DNA of 64,000 nt from Streptomyces sp. Lineage in GTDB: Bacteria > Actinomycetota > Actinomycetes > Streptomycetales > Streptomycetaceae. Below, one piece after another: positions 56,132 through 64,000 of the stretch. The stretch is from assembly GCF_031178505.1 (NCBI RefSeq), contig NZ_JAPSIW010000001.1:1-64000 (forward strand), written 5' to 3'. A model generated the notes under the pieces. It had not been told where the DNA came from. It was given only the letters and a program-made list of their open reading frames with translations, and searched no databases. The position numbers were made by a program, and so were the translations under genes. Numbering within the stretch: the stretch's first letter is position 1; each line of letters begins with the position of its first letter.

Positions 56132-56425
56132 ATGAGCGGAGGCTGGGCCGGGTCTAACAGGCGGCAACGTCTTCCGTCGAACTGGCGCGCCATCCGCGCT
56201 AAGGTCCTCGCCCGCGACCCGACCTGCAAGATCTGCGGAGTACGGCCGTCCAGCCACTGCGACCACATCAAAGCCAAGACCGACGATCACGCGGAGGACA
56301 GGTTGCAGGGCGTCTGTGCCGAGTGCCACATGCAGAAGTCGTCACGCGAGGGCAACGACGCGCAACGCGCCAACCCACGGCCCGGACGGGCACGGCCCGC
56401 CGAGAAGCACCCTGGCATCCTGTGA
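56132..56425 (+). CDS. HNH endonuclease (97 aa)
   Basis: ATG 56132. WRAIRAKVLARDPTCKICG, then CDHIKAKTDDH and LQGVCAECHMQKS give the HNH core with C-x2-C zinc ligands and the DH catalytic pair (Asp50-His51 region). Small HNH proteins beside terminase genes assist genome cutting at packaging in several cos phages, and this one lies ~1.3 kb upstream of the terminase. Confidence 0.88.
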   Translation: MSGGWAGSNRRQRLPSNWRAIRAKVLARDPTCKICGVRPSSHCDHIKAKTDDHAEDRLQGVCAECHMQKSSREGNDAQRANPRPGRARPAEKHPGIL

Positions 56426-56435
56426 GGCGGTGACC

Positions 56436-56659
56436 ATGCCCGCCTACCTCGTAGTCCACGCCGAGCGGCGCGGCGACGACACCGTCATCGAAGACCCCCA
56501 CCTCACCGTCGAGTTCGTCAACGGCTGGGTGCTGTTCAAAGACCGCGACCTCATCAAGCCCACCGCGTCGTTCTCGCCATCCCCGCCATGCAAGTCGCCC
56601 GCGTCGAACGGGTAGACGAACCACAAGACACCGCAGAGCCCGCGCCGCAGAAGGAGTGA
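56436..56659 (+). pseudogene. small protein gene broken by a -1 frame shift (or programmed frameshift)
   Basis: ATG 56436 reads AYLVVHAERRGDDTVIEDPH and on to WVLFKDRDLIKP, but the zero frame ends at 56615 in Ser/Pro-rich sequence. Shifting -1 at the CCC codon 56559-56561 continues as HRVVLAIPAMQVARVERVD and stops at 56657-56659, just inside the ribosome site of the next gene. The shifted frame looks far more like protein. Either one C was lost or the ribosome slips there. Confidence 0.6.
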
Positions 56660-56664
56660 ACACT

Positions 56665-56910
56665 GTGGCGAGCAAAGGGCGAGGCGGACGCAGCCGGCGA
56701 GGGAACGCGGCCCAGCTCAAGACCTACTGGGCAACGGGAGCAGGGTCGACCAAGATCCGCTGGAACACTCGCGGTGATCATTCGCGCTGCTCGAAGCAAC
56801 TGGCGAAGTACCTCGGACCGCGAGCCAAGGCCTACTGCGCAAGGCTCCACTTTGAGCGCACGGGCGTCTGGCCAGGCGACCGCCGCAACATCGGCCGACG
56901 CAGGCGGTGA
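56665..56910 (+). CDS. small basic protein (81 aa)
   Basis: GTG 56665 has AAGGAG 8 nt upstream; the in-frame GTG at 56656 overlaps that site and is less likely. Very basic, with TKIRWNTRGDHSRCSKQLAK and a Cys-x18-Cys-type pair. Probably nucleic-acid binding. Confidence 0.6.
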   Translation: MASKGRGGRSRRGNAAQLKTYWATGAGSTKIRWNTRGDHSRCSKQLAKYLGPRAKAYCARLHFERTGVWPGDRRNIGRRRR

Positions 56911-57080
56911 CCACCCTGCACGTCACCCCGATCGGTGACCTGGTCGGCCACGACACCAGCACGGCCGAGCCCGACTGCGTGTGCGGACCCGAGACCAGAC
57001 CAGTCGCCCAGGGTGATGGGTCAATGGCATGGCTGCTGGTGCACCACTCCCTCGACGGCAGGGAACAGGCAGGCCGGTAG
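56907..57080 (+). CDS. small protein (57 aa) at the end of the right-arm operon
   Basis: GTG 56907 overlaps the previous TGA. TTLHVTPIGDLVGHDTST, then DCVCGPETRPV and GSMAWLLVHHSLDGRE form a pattern that recurs in Streptomyces phages. Two Cys and several His could bind metal. Confidence 0.65.
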   Translation: MTTLHVTPIGDLVGHDTSTAEPDCVCGPETRPVAQGDGSMAWLLVHHSLDGREQAGR

Positions 57081-57101
57081 GGCAGGGCGTGCCGGCCTGC
57101 C
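57068..57101 (+). terminator. terminator at the end of the tail/accessory operon
   Basis: GGCAGGCCGG (57068-57077) with CCGGCCTGCC (57092-57101) overlapping the last codons of the 57-residue gene. Confidence 0.65.
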
Positions 57102-57178
57102 CCTATGCGGGCCGCCCCTACGGGGGCAGGCGGGCAGGGCAGTGGGCATGGGCGAGGCATGCATGGCGATGCGATGGT

Positions 57179-57290
57179 GATCACGTGAGAGTGATCAATC
57201 CTTCATCGTTGTGATCAACGATCAATGATCGAAGTCGATCGAGATCAACACTGAAGATCGATTAATCACAATGGTGCGGCTGTCGTGATC
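57179..57290. repeat. AT-rich GATC-repeat cluster in the non-coding gap before terminase
   Basis: Nine GATC tetramers occur in 112 bp (57179, 57193, 57213, 57220, 57227, 57237, 57243, 57256, 57287), four of them as GATCAA. The surrounding gap (57081-57489) has no gene. Its base composition is clearly lower in GC than any neighbour. The position just before terS suits a packaging (cos/pac) or TerS-binding site. Confidence 0.6.
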
Positions 57291-57387
57291 GCCTAGGGCA
57301 GGCGGGAAGCCCGCAAGTGATCCTCGGGCCAGCGGAGTCGATCTTTAACCTGACGCCTGCGCAATCAAGCTCCGACCTGGGGGGATG

Positions 57388-57408
57388 CCCCTGACCAGGG
57401 GTTTCTTT
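57388..57408 (+). terminator. intrinsic-type terminator before terminase
   Basis: CCCCT (57388-57392), GACC loop, AGGGG (57397-57401), then TTTCTTT. One of few hairpins here with a true T-rich tail. Confidence 0.55.
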
Positions 57409-57489
57409 CCCTCGGGGCCGTTTACACGCTAAGGCTGGCCCTGGGTCTGGGGAATTTGGATCTTGAGTTCGGGCGGGAGGTGAACCTCT

Positions 57490-57969
57490 GTGGCTGGCCG
57501 TGGACCCGCACCGAAGGACCCGAAGCGTCGGGCTGGGCACAGCAAGGATCCGCACGACCAGACGATCCTGCGCTTCGAGCACGCCGAGCCGCCGGAGTTG
57601 CCGACCTTGTCGGTGCTGAAGGACGGCGACCTCGTCGAGTACGCGTGGCCGGCTCGGACGCTGGACTGGTGGGAGATGTGGAAGGCGTCCCCGCAGGCGG
57701 AGCACTTCAGCAGCACCGACTGGGATTTCCTCCTGGACACAGCCGTGGTGCACGCCCGGCTGTGGTCGGGGGAGATGTCGGCAGCCGGCGAGCTTCGACT
57801 GAGGGTGGCCAAGTTCGGCGCGACCCCGGAGGATCGCGCTCGGTTGCGGATGCAGTTCGCGCAGGCCGACGAGGCAGACAGTAAGCGCCCTGAAGGCGGC
57901 CGTTCGGCGAGGGAGAGACGGGGCGTGCTGCGCGCACTGCCGCCGCCCGAGGAGTCGTCGGGGAGCTGA
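57490..57969 (+). CDS. terS: terminase small subunit (159 aa)
   Basis: GTG 57490 with GGGAGGTG. It opens AGRGPAPKDPKRRAGHSKDP, the usual start of actinophage small terminases, and continues with a helical core (FLLDTAVVHARLWSGEMSAA; LRLRVAKFGATPEDRARLRM). It recognises the packaging site and delivers DNA to TerL. It directly precedes terL. Confidence 0.85.
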   Translation: MAGRGPAPKDPKRRAGHSKDPHDQTILRFEHAEPPELPTLSVLKDGDLVEYAWPARTLDWWEMWKASPQAEHFSSTDWDFLLDTAVVHARLWSGEMSAAGELRLRVAKFGATPEDRARLRMQFAQADEADSKRPEGGRSARERRGVLRALPPPEESSGS

Positions 57970-57970
57970 C

Positions 57971-59608
57971 ATGCCGTGGAAGCCGCCGGAGCCCGGAGCC
58001 GTGCCGACGTTGGGGTTCGAGGTCATCGACTGGATCTCGGAGATGCTGGCGGCCCCGGACCGCGGCGACTATGAACCGTTTCTGCTGTACCCGGAGCAGG
58101 AGGATTTCGTCCTCCGCTACTACGAGATCGACCCTCGCACTGGGAAGCGTCGCTTCCGCCGGGGGGTGATCTCCCGGCCTCGCGGCTGGGGTTGAGGCAA
58201 GTCTCCCTTCCTGGCCGCCTTGGCGATCGTTGAGGCCCTCGGCCCGGTAGTCCCGGACGGGTGGGATGCTGAAGGGCAGCCGGTGGGCAAGCCGTGGTCT
58301 GAGGTCCGGACGCCGCTTGTGCAGATCGCTGCGGTGTCGGAAACGCAGACGAAGAACACGTGGACACCACTGCTGGAGATGCTTCAGGGGCCGGCCATCG
58401 ACGCTTATCCGGGCTTGGAGCCGCTCGACACGTTCGTGAATCTGCCGCGGGGGAGGATCGAGCCGATCACGTCGTCGGCGCGGACGGTGAAGGGCAACAA
58501 GCCGGTGTTCGCGGTGCTGGACCAGACCGAGGAGTGGGTGCGTTCGAACCGCGGAAACCGGCTCGCGGAGACGATGAGGATCAACGCCGCGAAGGTCGGC
58601 GGCACCACCATCGAGTCCCCGAACGCTTTCATCCCCGGTGAGGGGTCGGTCGCTGAGGAGTCTGCGGCGTTCTGGGCGAAGATCCGTGAGGGCCGGGCCC
58701 GCGATGATGGCCTGTACTACGACCACCGTGAGGCGCCCCCTGAGACCGACATGGCTGACCGGGACTCGCTGATCGCCGGTCTGTCGTACACCTATGGCGA
58801 CTCGGCGGACCGCAATGGCGGGCACGTCGACTTGGACACTTTGGTCGCCACGATCTGGGATCCGAGCACGGATCCGCAGACGGCGCGCGCGGACTTCCTC
58901 AACCAGATCACCCACGCCTCCGACTCCTGGATTTCCCAGCCTGAGTGGGCCGGTGTCGCCGCAGCGGACAAGGTGGTCGGCCGCGGCGAGGAGATTGTCC
59001 TTGGTTTTGACGGTTCCCGCCGCCGGAACCGAGGGGTCACCGATGCGACTGCCCTGGTGGGCTGCCGCGTCTCTGACGGGCACTTGTTTCTGCTCGGCTG
59101 CTGGGAGCAGCCGGATGGGCCGTTCGGCCAGGACTGGCAGGTGCCCACGGTCGAGGTGCTGGCCACGGTCGAGGACGCCTTCCGCGAGTACAAGGTCGTC
59201 GGCATGTACGCGGACCCGGCCAGATGGGAGTCCCATGTGGCGAAGTGGGAGGCGGACCACGGCCGTCGGCTCAAGTTGAAGGCGTCGACGCAGCATCCGA
59301 TCGAGTGGTGGATGACGGGCGGGCGGTCGCATCAGATTGTGCGCGCGTTGGAGAAGTTCCGGTCGAGCGTTGTCGACGGTGAGCTGTCGCATGACGGTTC
59401 GAGCGTGTTGACGAGGCACATCCTGAACGCTCGCCGGCGTGAGTCGCGCAGCGGCATCCAGATCATGAAGGAGCATCCCGACAGCCCGAGGAAGATCGAT
59501 GCCGCGGTGGCGGCGGTGCTCGCCTGGCAGGCCCGAGTGGATGCGATGGCCAAGGGCCTTGGCCGTAAGAAGACGGGCAAGTCGGGACGGGTGGTGGTGC
59601 TGCGGTGA
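57971..59608 (+). pseudogene. terL: terminase large subunit, interrupted by an in-frame TGA in the P-loop
   Basis: ATG 57971. The frame gives RRGVISRPRGWG and stops at TGA 58193-58195, then continues in the same frame as GKSPFLAALAIVEALGP through to 59608. In HK97-type terminases the P-loop reads RGxGKS, here expected as RPRGWGKSPF; the observed DNA has six extra bases (net TTGAGG) that add a stop and a Gly. Deleting them restores the motif exactly. Downstream parts are intact: ATPase segment PVFAVLDQTEEWV, the nuclease domain from ~residue 330 (VLGFDGSRRRN; MYADPARWESH; KIDAAVAAVLAW). The octamer GTTGAGGC recurs 38 bp downstream. Confidence 0.85.
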
Positions 59609-61068
59609 CCGTCTCCATCCCCGAACTGCCGCTACTGCATCTGTCGGACGACGAGCTGGCGCTGATCCAGATGCTGCGGGCGGACATGCTGCGTGACCGG
59701 TACGCCCTGCTGTTGCGGGACGCGTATTTCAACGGCGAGCAGCTGGTGCGTGATCTCGGAATCAGTATTCCGCCGCAGCTTAAGGGTCTGCATACGGTGA
59801 TCGGCTGGCCGCGGGTCGGTGTTGAGTCGCTGGAGGAGCGCCTGGATTTGGAGGCGTTCCGGTGGGCGGATGGTTCGGATTCCGCGGATCTGGCGGAGAT
59901 CGCTGAGGCGAATGATCTGTTCGACGAGTCGTCGCTGGCTCACCTGGATGCCCTGGTGTACGGCCGCGAGTATCTGGCGGTCGGCTCTGGCGATCTCAAT
60001 GGGGACAGTCCGCCGTTGATTTCGGCGGAGTCGCCGCTGGACATGACGCTGATGTGGGATGCCCGCCTGCGGATGGGCACTGCAGCGCTCCGGGAGTGCG
60101 CGGCGGACAGCTTCATTGAGTCGGGTCCCGAGGAGCGGATGATTGTCCTCTATCTGCCGGATCAGACCGTGATGGCGCTGCCGTCGGAGTCGGGCGGCTG
60201 GGAGGTCGTCGACCGGGACATGCACGGCCTGGGTGTGGTGCCGGTGGTGCGGATGGCGAACCGGCAGCGCACGGCGGACCGGGTCGGCAAGAGCGAGATC
60301 ACCCCGGAAGTCATGTCCATCACGGATGCGGCGTGCCGACGGCTTATGGGTATGGAAGTGGCCGCCGAGTTCTTCGGCGCTCCGCAGCGCTACATCCTCG
60401 GCGCCTCAGAGTCGGCGTTCCAGGACGCGGACGGTACGGCCAAGAGCGCCTGGGAGACGTACATCGGCCGCGTGCTGGCGCTTGAGCGCGATGAGGACGG
60501 CAACGTACCGGACGTCGGTCAGTTCGCGGCTCATGACCCGACCGGCATGACGAAGATCATCGACTTGTATGCGCGGATCATGTCCAGCCAGTTCGGGCTG
60601 CCGCCGCACATGCTCGGCTATACCACCGACAACCCGGCGAGCGCGGACGCGATCCGTTCGACCGAGGCGAAGCTGGTCAAGCGCTCCGAGCGGCGGATTC
60701 GCCGTTTCGGCCGGGCCTGGCAGGACGCCATGCGCCTCGCCCTGTGGGTGCGCGACGGGGAGCCACCGGAGAAGACCCGCAGGATCGAGACGGTGTGGCG
60801 GAACCCTGCGACGCCGACGGTGGCCGCGCAGGCGGACGCCACGGTGAAACTCGTGCAGGCCGGCATTCTGCCTGCGGACTCTGACGTCACGCTGGAGATG
60901 GCCGGGCTGTCGGAGGGGCAGCGGCAGCAGGTCCGTGCGGACCGCCGTCGTGCCGGTGCCGCTTCGACGGGCGGGCGGCTCCTGGAGCGGCTCGCCGGTC
61001 TCGGTGATCGTCCTGCCGAGACTCTGCCGGATGTGGTGGAGGCCGGAGATGGCGACGACGGTTTCTGA
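59605..61068 (+). CDS. portal protein, SPP1 gp6-like (487 aa)
   Basis: GTG 59605 overlaps the terminase stop. Helical opening (DMLRDRYALLLRDAYFNGEQ), a VPVVRMANRQRTADRVGKSE segment, and PPHMLGYTTDNPASADAIRS followed by KRSERRIRRFGRAWQDAM are signatures of SPP1-type portals. The dodecameric portal is the DNA channel and docking ring for terminase. Confidence 0.92.
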   Translation: MTVSIPELPLLHLSDDELALIQMLRADMLRDRYALLLRDAYFNGEQLVRDLGISIPPQLKGLHTVIGWPRVGVESLEERLDLEAFRWADGSDSADLAEIAEANDLFDESSLAHLDALVYGREYLAVGSGDLNGDSPPLISAESPLDMTLMWDARLRMGTAALRECAADSFIESGPEERMIVLYLPDQTVMALPSESGGWEVVDRDMHGLGVVPVVRMANRQRTADRVGKSEITPEVMSITDAACRRLMGMEVAAEFFGAPQRYILGASESAFQDADGTAKSAWETYIGRVLALERDEDGNVPDVGQFAAHDPTGMTKIIDLYARIMSSQFGLPPHMLGYTTDNPASADAIRSTEAKLVKRSERRIRRFGRAWQDAMRLALWVRDGEPPEKTRRIETVWRNPATPTVAAQADATVKLVQAGILPADSDVTLEMAGLSEGQRQQVRADRRRAGAASTGGRLLERLAGLGDRPAETLPDVVEAGDGDDGF

Positions 61069-61822
61069 CGGCGGTCGTGGACCGGAGCGGTATCGGGCGG
61101 CTCAGCGTGGGCTGTCGCGGCTTCTGGTTCGGGATGTGCGGGGTCTGCGGCGGCTGATTCTTCCGTCGCGGTTGCGGACGTCGGTTCCGGACTGGATCGC
61201 TGCGGTGCAGGCGGTTGTCGACCAGTACGCGCAGACGTCGGCTGCGCTGGGTGCCGAGTTTTACGAGGCCCAGCGTGACGCGGCTGGCGTGACCGGTCCC
61301 TTTACGGTGCCGGTCGCCGACCCCCCGCCCGAGAAGAAATCGGAGGCGGGTCTGCGGTGGGCGACGAAGGACGTGTGGCAGCGAGAACCTGACGCCGCCA
61401 CCCCGGCCCAGTTGGAGCCTCTCGATGTCCGGCTGGAGCAGGCGGAGAAGAAGGCCGAGCTCGTCGCGCAGAAGCTCGTTACCGATACGGGCCGGAGCAC
61501 GGTGCTGAGAGCTGTCCGGCAGGACCGTCAGGCGACCGCGTGGGCGCGCTCCGCGGCTCTCGGGGCCTGCGCCTTCTGCAAGATGCTCGCCAGCAGGGGG
61601 GCGGTGTTCGCTCAGGACACGGTCGACTTCCAAGCGCACGATGGCTGCCACTGCGGCGTCATCCCCGTTTTTGCGGGGCAGCGCTTTGAACCTTCCCCGC
61701 AGGCAGCGGAGTGGGCGCGGCTGTACCAGGAGTACGCCGCCGGCCATTCCGGTAGCCAGTTGGCCCGCTTCAGGCGGGCACTGGCCGAGCACGACTCGAA
61801 CCCGCTCCCGGGTTCTTTCTGA
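61049..61822 (+). CDS. VG15/MuF-like head morphogenesis protein (257 aa)
   Basis: ATG 61049 lies inside the end of the portal gene. Helical N-terminal half (VPDWIAAVQAVVDQYAQTSA), then ACAFCKMLASRGAVF and HDGCHCGVIPVFAG, the Cys/His motif that defines the VG15/Mu gpF-like C-terminal domain. Minor head component, sometimes a carrier of ejected toxins or a protease; no such extra domain here. Confidence 0.82.
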   Translation: MATTVSDGGRGPERYRAAQRGLSRLLVRDVRGLRRLILPSRLRTSVPDWIAAVQAVVDQYAQTSAALGAEFYEAQRDAAGVTGPFTVPVADPPPEKKSEAGLRWATKDVWQREPDAATPAQLEPLDVRLEQAEKKAELVAQKLVTDTGRSTVLRAVRQDRQATAWARSAALGACAFCKMLASRGAVFAQDTVDFQAHDGCHCGVIPVFAGQRFEPSPQAAEWARLYQEYAAGHSGSQLARFRRALAEHDSNPLPGSF

Positions 61823-61908
61823 TCGACGGTCGCCCTGGTGGCGGCCTTTCTCATTTCCACGCTTCGGCCGCCCCGGTGGCGGACCGCATCGCCCCCGGAG
61901 GGCCAGTC

Positions 61909-62562
61909 ATGTCTGAAGAGATCGAAACCCCCGAGCCGTCACAGCCGGAAGGCGGGCCCGCCGAGGCACCGCAGCCCGAGCCGGAGCGCGGCAACGAGCC
62001 GGAGTCGCAGCCGGAGAAGCTGAAGGGGAACCCCCTCGACTCCCTCCTGGCCACGCTCGACGACGACGTCAAGCTGGCTCTCCTCAACGAGGGTGGCAAG
62101 AAGGCGCTGCTCGCGGAGCGGGAGAAGGCCAAGCAGGCGCGCGATGCCCGCGATGCGGCTCTCGCCAAGGTGCAGGAGTTCGAGCGGGCCAAGCTCAGCG
62201 ACCAGGAGCGTATCGCCGCCGATCTGAGCGACGCCCAGAAGCAGGCGGCGGCCTTCCGCCAGCGAGCTGTCCGCTCCGAGGTGCGCGCCCTGGCGGCGGC
62301 TTCGTTCGCTGACCCAGACGACGCGGCGGGCGCTCTCGATCTCGACGACTTCATTAACGACACGGGAGACATCGACGAGCAGGCCATCAGGTCCGCTCTC
62401 GACGAGCTTCTGGAGCGCAAGCCGCACTGGGCGAAGGCCCAGCCCCCGGAGGGCCCGCGGCGTCCCGCACCGGACCGCACTCAGGCGTCCGGTGCCAACA
62501 AGAAGCAGGCCCCCAACCCTCGCGACGAGTTCGCGGGGTGGCTGAGTTCGAAGCTCACGTAG
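61909..62562 (+). CDS. capsid scaffolding protein (217 aa)
   Basis: ATG 61909 with GGAGGG. Acidic Pro/Glu start, a long coiled coil at ~65-130 (LLAEREKAKQARDARDAALA), and a basic end, the standard make-up of scaffolds. It sits immediately before the capsid gene. Confidence 0.85.
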   Translation: MSEEIETPEPSQPEGGPAEAPQPEPERGNEPESQPEKLKGNPLDSLLATLDDDVKLALLNEGGKKALLAEREKAKQARDARDAALAKVQEFERAKLSDQERIAADLSDAQKQAAAFRQRAVRSEVRALAAASFADPDDAAGALDLDDFINDTGDIDEQAIRSALDELLERKPHWAKAQPPEGPRRPAPDRTQASGANKKQAPNPRDEFAGWLSSKLT

Positions 62563-62581
62563 CTTCGGGAGAAGAGACATC

Positions 62582-63538
62582 ATGGCGGTTACCGCCCCCT
62601 TGACGCTGTCCAACGTGGATGGCGCGCTCCTGCCCCGCACGATCACCGCGCCGATCTTCGAGAAGTCCGTCGAAGCGTCGGCGGTCATGCAGCTGGCCCG
62701 TCCAGCGCCGCTGGCCCTGGACGCCACCACTTCGGTGCCGATCCCGATGGACGTTCCGGTAGCCGACTGGGTCGGCCAGGCGGCCAAGAAGCCCCTGTCG
62801 ACCGGCGGCGTGGACGTCAAGCAGATGCAGGCGAAGAAGGTCGCCGTGCTGATCCCGGTCGCCATGGAGGTCGCGAAGACCAACGCGGGCGGCCTGTACG
62901 ACCAGCTGCAGAAGGATCTGCCGACCGCGTTCGCCCGGGCCTTCGACCACGCCACGATCCACGGCAAGACGATGAAGGGCGCCACGGGCCCGTTCACCGA
63001 GTACCTCGCCGCCACCAGCAACTCGGTGGCGCTGGGCACGGCCACCCAGGCGCAGGGCGGCATCTGGGCGGACTTCGTCAACGGTATGGCCGAGGTCGTC
63101 GACTCTGACTGGGACTACACCGGCACCGTGGCGGACCACAGGCTGAAGCCGTCGCTGCTGCTGGCGACGGACACCACGGGCCGCCCGATCCTCGTGGACA
63201 CGCAGACGCCGGGAACGAACATGGCGGCGGCCGGCACGCTGATCGGTGAGCCGCTCGCCTACTCCCGCAGCGTGTCGGGCAAGCAGCGACGGCAGTCCAC
63301 GTCCGTGGATACCGGTCTGCGGGCGATCGGCGGAGACTGGTCGCAGGCGGCCTACGGCGTGGGCATGGACATCACCGTGCGGATCTCCGACCAGGCCACC
63401 TACGTGGACGAGGAGGGCGGCGTGCACTCGGCCTTCCAGGAGAACCTGGTGCTGATCCTTGCGGAGGCGTACTACGGCTTCGTGCTGGGTGACGTCGACG
63501 CGTTCGTGAAGTACACCGGCACGCCGAGCGGTTCCTGA
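62582..63538 (+). CDS. HK97-fold major capsid protein (318 aa)
   Basis: ATG 62582 with GGGAG. VPIPMDVPVADWVGQAAKKP, then KKVAVLIPVAMEVAKTNAGG and LPTAFARAFDHATIHGKTMK match the P-domain and spine-helix pattern of HK97-like capsids lacking a long delta domain, in line with a separate scaffold. The sequence is full length, ending in DVDAFVKYTGTPSGS. Confidence 0.9.
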   Translation: MAVTAPLTLSNVDGALLPRTITAPIFEKSVEASAVMQLARPAPLALDATTSVPIPMDVPVADWVGQAAKKPLSTGGVDVKQMQAKKVAVLIPVAMEVAKTNAGGLYDQLQKDLPTAFARAFDHATIHGKTMKGATGPFTEYLAATSNSVALGTATQAQGGIWADFVNGMAEVVDSDWDYTGTVADHRLKPSLLLATDTTGRPILVDTQTPGTNMAAAGTLIGEPLAYSRSVSGKQRRQSTSVDTGLRAIGGDWSQAAYGVGMDITVRISDQATYVDEEGGVHSAFQENLVLILAEAYYGFVLGDVDAFVKYTGTPSGS

Positions 63539-64000
63539 TGGGGGCGGTCCCGGCTTCCGCGCCGGGCGGGACCGCCAAGCCCCTGAAGGTCGTGGCTCGT
63601 GTTCACGCGATGCCGCCGGAGCACAATGCGGGCGCCGAGCACATGCTCGTGTCGATGCTTCGGCCGCTGGTGGAGCGTGGCCACGACGTGCAGGTGTGGC
63701 TGTCCCGCTACGGCAAGGCCCACCAGGAGTACGAATACCGCGGCATCAAGGTCGTCCCTCTGGAGTCCCGCCTGGACTTTCCGTCGGCGGTCCGTCACGC
63801 GGATGTGTTGCTGGCGCATCTGGAGACGGTGCCGTCGACGGCGTCACTGGCCCGCGGCTACGGCAAACCGCTGATCGTGGTTTGCCACAACACACACAGA
63901 CCGACCTTCCGGGATGCGGCGGCCGGTGGCACCGCTCTGGCCGTCTACAACAGCCGATGGATGGAGCGGGAGGCGGAGGTCTTCTTTGCCGAGTACCCGA
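63538..64000 (+). CDS. GT4-type glycosyltransferase, N-terminal part (runs off the right edge)
   Basis: ATG 63538 overlaps the capsid stop. After a short Gly/Ala/Pro lead it reads VVARVHAMPPEHNAGAEHML, then LVERGHDVQVWLSRYGKA and LLAHLETVPSTASLARGYGK, the first Rossmann half of a GT-B transferase of family 4 type. A glycosyltransferase immediately after the capsid gene points to capsid glycosylation. The C-terminal nucleotide-sugar site is outside the window. Confidence 0.82.
   Translation, partial: MGAVPASAPGGTAKPLKVVARVHAMPPEHNAGAEHMLVSMLRPLVERGHDVQVWLSRYGKAHQEYEYRGIKVVPLESRLDFPSAVRHADVLLAHLETVPSTASLARGYGKPLIVVCHNTHRPTFRDAAAGGTALAVYNSRWMEREAEVFFAEYP

Noticed and set aside
58181-58220. Intein or intron in terL
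   Set aside because: The interruption is only six bases, far too short for either.
57707-59476. 589-residue minus-strand ORF opposite terminase
   Set aside because: Antisense shadow; the plus strand carries unmistakable terminase motifs on both sides of the TGA.
4638-64000. CRISPR arrays or tRNA genes
   Set aside because: I saw no spacer-separated repeat array and no cloverleaf with a CCA-type end; the tandem array at 1275-1660 has no unique spacers.

Overview
The window is a high-GC actinobacterial sequence, almost certainly a Streptomyces chromosome, into which a large temperate phage genome has inserted. Chromosomal landmarks on the left are the 5' part of lnt (apolipoprotein N-acyltransferase), a SnoaL-like protein, the 25-residue ribosomal protein bL37, a two-PASTA lipoprotein and a poly-gamma-glutamate-hydrolase-like gene. 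At about 4.77 kb the chromosome stops inside the last ~45 codons of an uppP (undecaprenyl-diphosphatase) gene. From there to the right edge everything reads as prophage; the right attachment site is not in the window.

Layout of the prophage. 4.8-8.7 kb: tyrosine integrase, a Cys-rich small protein, a divergent repressor/HTH switch with iterated operator-like repeats, and a P22_AR_N-type antirepressor. 8.7-18.5 kb: tightly overlapping early genes, mostly small unknowns, with a phage-encoded DNA polymerase sliding clamp, a YqaJ-type exonuclease and a RecT annealase. 18.5-19.3 kb: a minus-strand HTH plus GIY-YIG pair. 19.4-28.6 kb: a replication-initiator-like gene and its zinc-finger partner, then many small HTH and zinc-ribbon proteins, a nucleoside-deoxyribosyltransferase-like gene and a possible toxin-antitoxin-like pair. 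27.7-34.4 kb: an accessory zone dominated by minus-strand genes, including a HEPN-like protein, two paralogous small proteins with matching double-hairpin leaders, and a GntR/UTRA regulator pair. 34.6-44.5 kb: a module of the Streptomyces conjugative-plasmid/AICE type (excisionase-like HTH, stand-alone RapZ C-terminal domain, membrane and coiled-coil Spd-like proteins, and an 855-residue FtsK/TraB-type DNA translocase). 44.5-46.9 kb: small accessory genes. 47-57 kb: virion tail and fibre genes with a beta-helix tailspike, a glycosyltransferase, a methyltransferase, a nucleotide-sugar epimerase and an HNH nuclease. 57.1-57.5 kb: a non-coding, GATC-rich region. 57.5-64 kb: terminase small and large subunits, portal, VG15/MuF-like protein, scaffold, HK97-type capsid and a second glycosyltransferase running off the edge.

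The element therefore combines a normal siphovirus-like lytic programme with what looks like a complete double-stranded-DNA conjugation module of the kind found on Streptomyces plasmids. Direct repeats of GACCCGG lie about 2 kb upstream of the translocase and resemble the known TraB recognition repeats. If functional, the element could spread both as a virion and by mycelial conjugation. Two lesions qualify its lytic competence: an in-frame TGA inside the P-loop of the large terminase, and a -1 frame break in a small gene upstream of the terminase.
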